Positions 62,292 through 64,000 of a stretch of 64,000 bases of DNA are shown here, piece by piece. Position 1 is the stretch's first letter; every line of letters starts with the position of its first letter. Below the pieces are notes generated by a model. It saw nothing but the letters and a program-made list of their open reading frames with translations. It was not told the origin of the DNA and made no database searches. Position numbers and translations under genes: made by a program. Source of the DNA: Clostridia bacterium (lineage in GTDB: Bacteria; Bacillota; Clostridia; Oscillospirales; Acutalibacteraceae); assembly GCA_017397655.1 (NCBI GenBank), contig JAFQIG010000039.1:1-64000 (forward strand), read 5' to 3'.

Positions 62292-63173
62292 TTAATTCTT
62301 TGCCGTAGGATCGTTTTTTGCCGTTATGAGCTCACCTTTTTCGTTCCACGATGCTTCATAGGCGTCATAATAACGGTTACCCTCGGCATCCGTATAAGGA
62401 TCGTTATAATACCTGTATTCGCCATAGGTTTCAATACGGTTTTTATAGTACTCGTCAAGCTCTTCCTCGCTCATACTGCTTGTATCCTCATAACCGATTT
62501 CAAGCACTCCCGCCTTGTCACAATAGAACCAACCGTCCTCGGTAACATAACAGTCATAAGCTAAATACTTTTTACCGTCATCACTTATGTAAAAATACTC
62601 ATCATATGTCCAGCCGTCGGAATCCGTACATTCTTCTACGGTGTAGGTATAGGCATTACCGCTTTCATCATAGAGCAGTACATCGTCCCCATCCTCATAG
62701 ACATTGCCCTTTTTGTCATAGAAAACACCGTCAACAGCTATTCTGTCGGTCATATCAAAATTGAAATCATCGGTAAAAGTCAGAACAATACCTACAACGG
62801 CAACAACCACAGCTAAAATGAGTGAACAGATAACCGCTGTTCCGAACTTGCGGCTGAGTTTTTTGTCCTTTTGCTTTTCCTGTGCATTTACGTGCGGTAA
62901 AGGAGCACCGCACTTTTCGCATTGCACGGCTTCCTCGGAATTATTCTCGTCGCACATATAACAGACCTTACTGTCCGCCTTCGGGAAGTCTTTTCTTTTG
63001 ACAAGAAAACAGATAAGTGTCCATTCGGTGAAAAATACACCGCAGATATACCAGCCGACATGAAGCTGTTTATTCCTGTGCTTAGCGGAATAATACATAA
63101 ACAGCAAGCCGAAAATAACCAATAAAATCTCAAAAAAAGCAACACCGAGATACCATAAATAAACCATATCCAT
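62292..63173 (-). CDS. Membrane protein with zinc ribbon and acidic outer domain
   Basis: A 293-residue protein not assigned to a named family. Two N-terminal membrane segments (about 5-28 and 38-58) precede a zinc ribbon CYMC...CEKC (about 72-88), then a third membrane segment (about 110-132). The outer C-terminal 160 residues are acidic and Tyr-rich, with short repeats such as GVFYDKKGNVYED, DDVLLYDESGNAYTY, GWFYCDKAGV and DAEGNRYYDA. AAAGGAG precedes the ATG. It lies 20 bases after the GH13 gene, but a functional link is not evident. Confidence 0.7.
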   Translation of the reverse strand: MDMVYLWYLGVAFFEILLVIFGLLFMYYSAKHRNKQLHVGWYICGVFFTEWTLICFLVKRKDFPKADSKVCYMCDENNSEEAVQCEKCGAPLPHVNAQEKQKDKKLSRKFGTAVICSLILAVVVAVVGIVLTFTDDFNFDMTDRIAVDGVFYDKKGNVYEDGDDVLLYDESGNAYTYTVEECTDSDGWTYDEYFYISDDGKKYLAYDCYVTEDGWFYCDKAGVLEIGYEDTSSMSEEELDEYYKNRIETYGEYRYYNDPYTDAEGNRYYDAYEASWNEKGELITAKNDPTAKN

Positions 63174-63193
63174 TTTCCTGTCTCCTTTCAGTT

Positions 63194-64000
63194 TTAATCA
63201 AACATATAAACTCTCATCTCGAACGGCTTTGTCATAAAGACATTGCTGTTATAGATAACGTCATAGTTCTGAAGCACAAGCCTGCCTTTTTCAAGATCGA
63301 AGCCTTCGGGTGCCGTAAAGCGAACAGGCTTCTCGGTAAAGGAGCAGATGACAAGCATTCTCTTACCATCCAGATTACGCTCGTAAACAAAAAGATCGGA
63401 GCTTGACTTGTAATGCTCTTTATAATCACCGTAGATCACAATCTCGTTCTCTTTGCGGAACTTGAGAAGCTTGCGGTAGAAATTGAGAACGGAATCGGGA
63501 TCGTTTTCCTGTGACTCTACGTTGATATCCTTGTAATTATCGTTAACCTTGAACCACGGTGTTCCCGTTGTGAAGCCGCCGTTTTCGGAGGAATTCCACT
63601 GCATCGGTGTACGTGACTGCTCACGTGAACAGCGGTTTGCCATAGAAAGGAACTTCTTATCGGAGACACCGAGCTTTTTGAAAAGTCTCTGATTGTTAAA
63701 GGTCAGAACATCCTTGAACTCGTTCACATCGTTAAAGGTTGCGTTGGTCATACCGATTTCCTGACCCTGATAGATGAACGGCGTGCCCGACTGACAGATG
63801 TACATCGTTGCAAGCATCTTTGCACTCTGCTTGTGATACTTAAGGCTGCCGAATCTGTCAATGGCTCTGGGGTGGTCGTGATTCTCAATATAAAGCGCAT
63901 TCCATGCGGTGCCGTACATTTCCTTCTGCCATGTTGAAAATGCCTTTTTCATCTTCTTAAGACTGAACGGTACGTGAATCCAGTCGGTAAGGAAGCTGTC
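63194..64000 (-). CDS. GH13 alpha-glucosidase, partial (oligo-1,6-glucosidase type)
   Basis: The C-terminal 269 residues of a GH13 enzyme; the gene continues beyond the right edge. ALYIENHDHPRAIDRFG has the conserved NHDHPR of the oligo-1,6-glucosidase/trehalose-6-phosphate hydrolase group (GH13_31 or near). YICQSGTPFIYQGQEIGMTN and SREQSRTPMQWNSSENGGFT are also typical, and a C-terminal beta domain ends at the stop. It probably cleaves alpha-1,6- or alpha-1,4-linked glucose oligosaccharides in the cytoplasm. The catalytic nucleophile and acid are outside the window, so specificity cannot be settled. Confidence 0.9.
   Translation of the reverse strand, partial: DSFLTDWIHVPFSLKKMKKAFSTWQKEMYGTAWNALYIENHDHPRAIDRFGSLKYHKQSAKMLATMYICQSGTPFIYQGQEIGMTNATFNDVNEFKDVLTFNNQRLFKKLGVSDKKFLSMANRCSREQSRTPMQWNSSENGGFTTGTPWFKVNDNYKDINVESQENDPDSVLNFYRKLLKFRKENEIVIYGDYKEHYKSSSDLFVYERNLDGKRMLVICSFTEKPVRFTAPEGFDLEKGRLVLQNYDVIYNSNVFMTKPFEMRVYMFD

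Overview
The window looks like a chromosomal segment of a Gram-positive, anaerobic gut Clostridia, probably in the Oscillospirales/Ruminococcaceae range. The lineage is inferred from gene content: a Prp-type L27 processing protease beside an L27 with a cleavable N-terminus, the rimP-nusA-ylxR-ylxQ-infB-rbfA-nrnA operon, a glycyl radical enzyme, GH78/GH29/GH13 glycosidases, a dockerin, a sortase-type anchor, and many AT-rich sigma-A-like promoters with AGGAGG ribosome binding sites. No rRNA, tRNA, CRISPR array, prophage or complete insertion sequence was seen. The only RNA gene identified with confidence is tmRNA.

Layout. 0.4-8.2 kb (- strand): GH78-type glycosidase, VWA protein, a short glycyl radical enzyme without its activase, a ceramidase-like hydrolase and a secreted alkaline phosphatase. 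8.5-11.4 kb: a P-type cation pump under a yybP-ykoY-type (manganese) riboswitch. 11.7-20.1 kb: a secA-HAD-mfd-lipoprotein-nitroreductase transcription unit. 20.1-24.1 kb: dCMP deaminase, two cell-surface proteins and a UPF0340/TIGR01440 protein. 24.3-26.4 kb: an EF-G-like GTPase broken by a one-base frameshift. 26.7-31.4 kb: uracil permease, rplU-prp-rpmA, and two exported proteins (one sortase-type, one resembling DUF4474). 31.4-35.7 kb: dnaA-ftsY-rdgB-yhbY-smpB followed by ssrA (tmRNA). 35.7-36.1 kb: a complex intergenic region with a DnaA box, phased A/T-rich repeats, a candidate structured RNA and a G-quadruplex motif. 36.2-39.3 kb (+): alpha-L-fucosidase, a dockerin protein and a small Ig-like exported protein. 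39.4-43.3 kb: an operon of two Gfo/Idh/MocA dehydrogenases and two sugar isomerase/epimerase TIM barrels. 43.8-48.8 kb: SGNH hydrolase, an unknown protein, and gpmI-tpiA-pgk. 48.9-52.3 kb: a membrane-embedded LuxR regulator, a small LuxR-type protein and zinc-ribbon proteins. 52.4-54.7 kb: serC-serA. 54.7-62.3 kb: mnmE, then the rimP-to-nrnA translation operon. 62.3-64 kb: a zinc-ribbon membrane protein and a GH13 glucosidase cut by the window edge.

How it fits together. Most of the window is housekeeping: replication initiation, protein export, ribosome rescue, translation initiation, lower glycolysis and serine synthesis from 3-phosphoglycerate. Islands of plant- or host-glycan use are interspersed. 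Long intergenic gaps carry dispersed hairpin and MITE-like repeats that recur within the window, often at transcription terminators.

Most notable points: the structured intergenic region upstream of dnaA, the riboswitch-controlled pump, the frameshifted and G4-divergent EF-G paralogue, the LuxR/zinc-ribbon cluster, the four-gene sugar-oxidation operon, and a roughly 160-bp repeat present in two inverted copies. Motif positions and promoter spacings were read by eye. No alignment, folding or database search was run.
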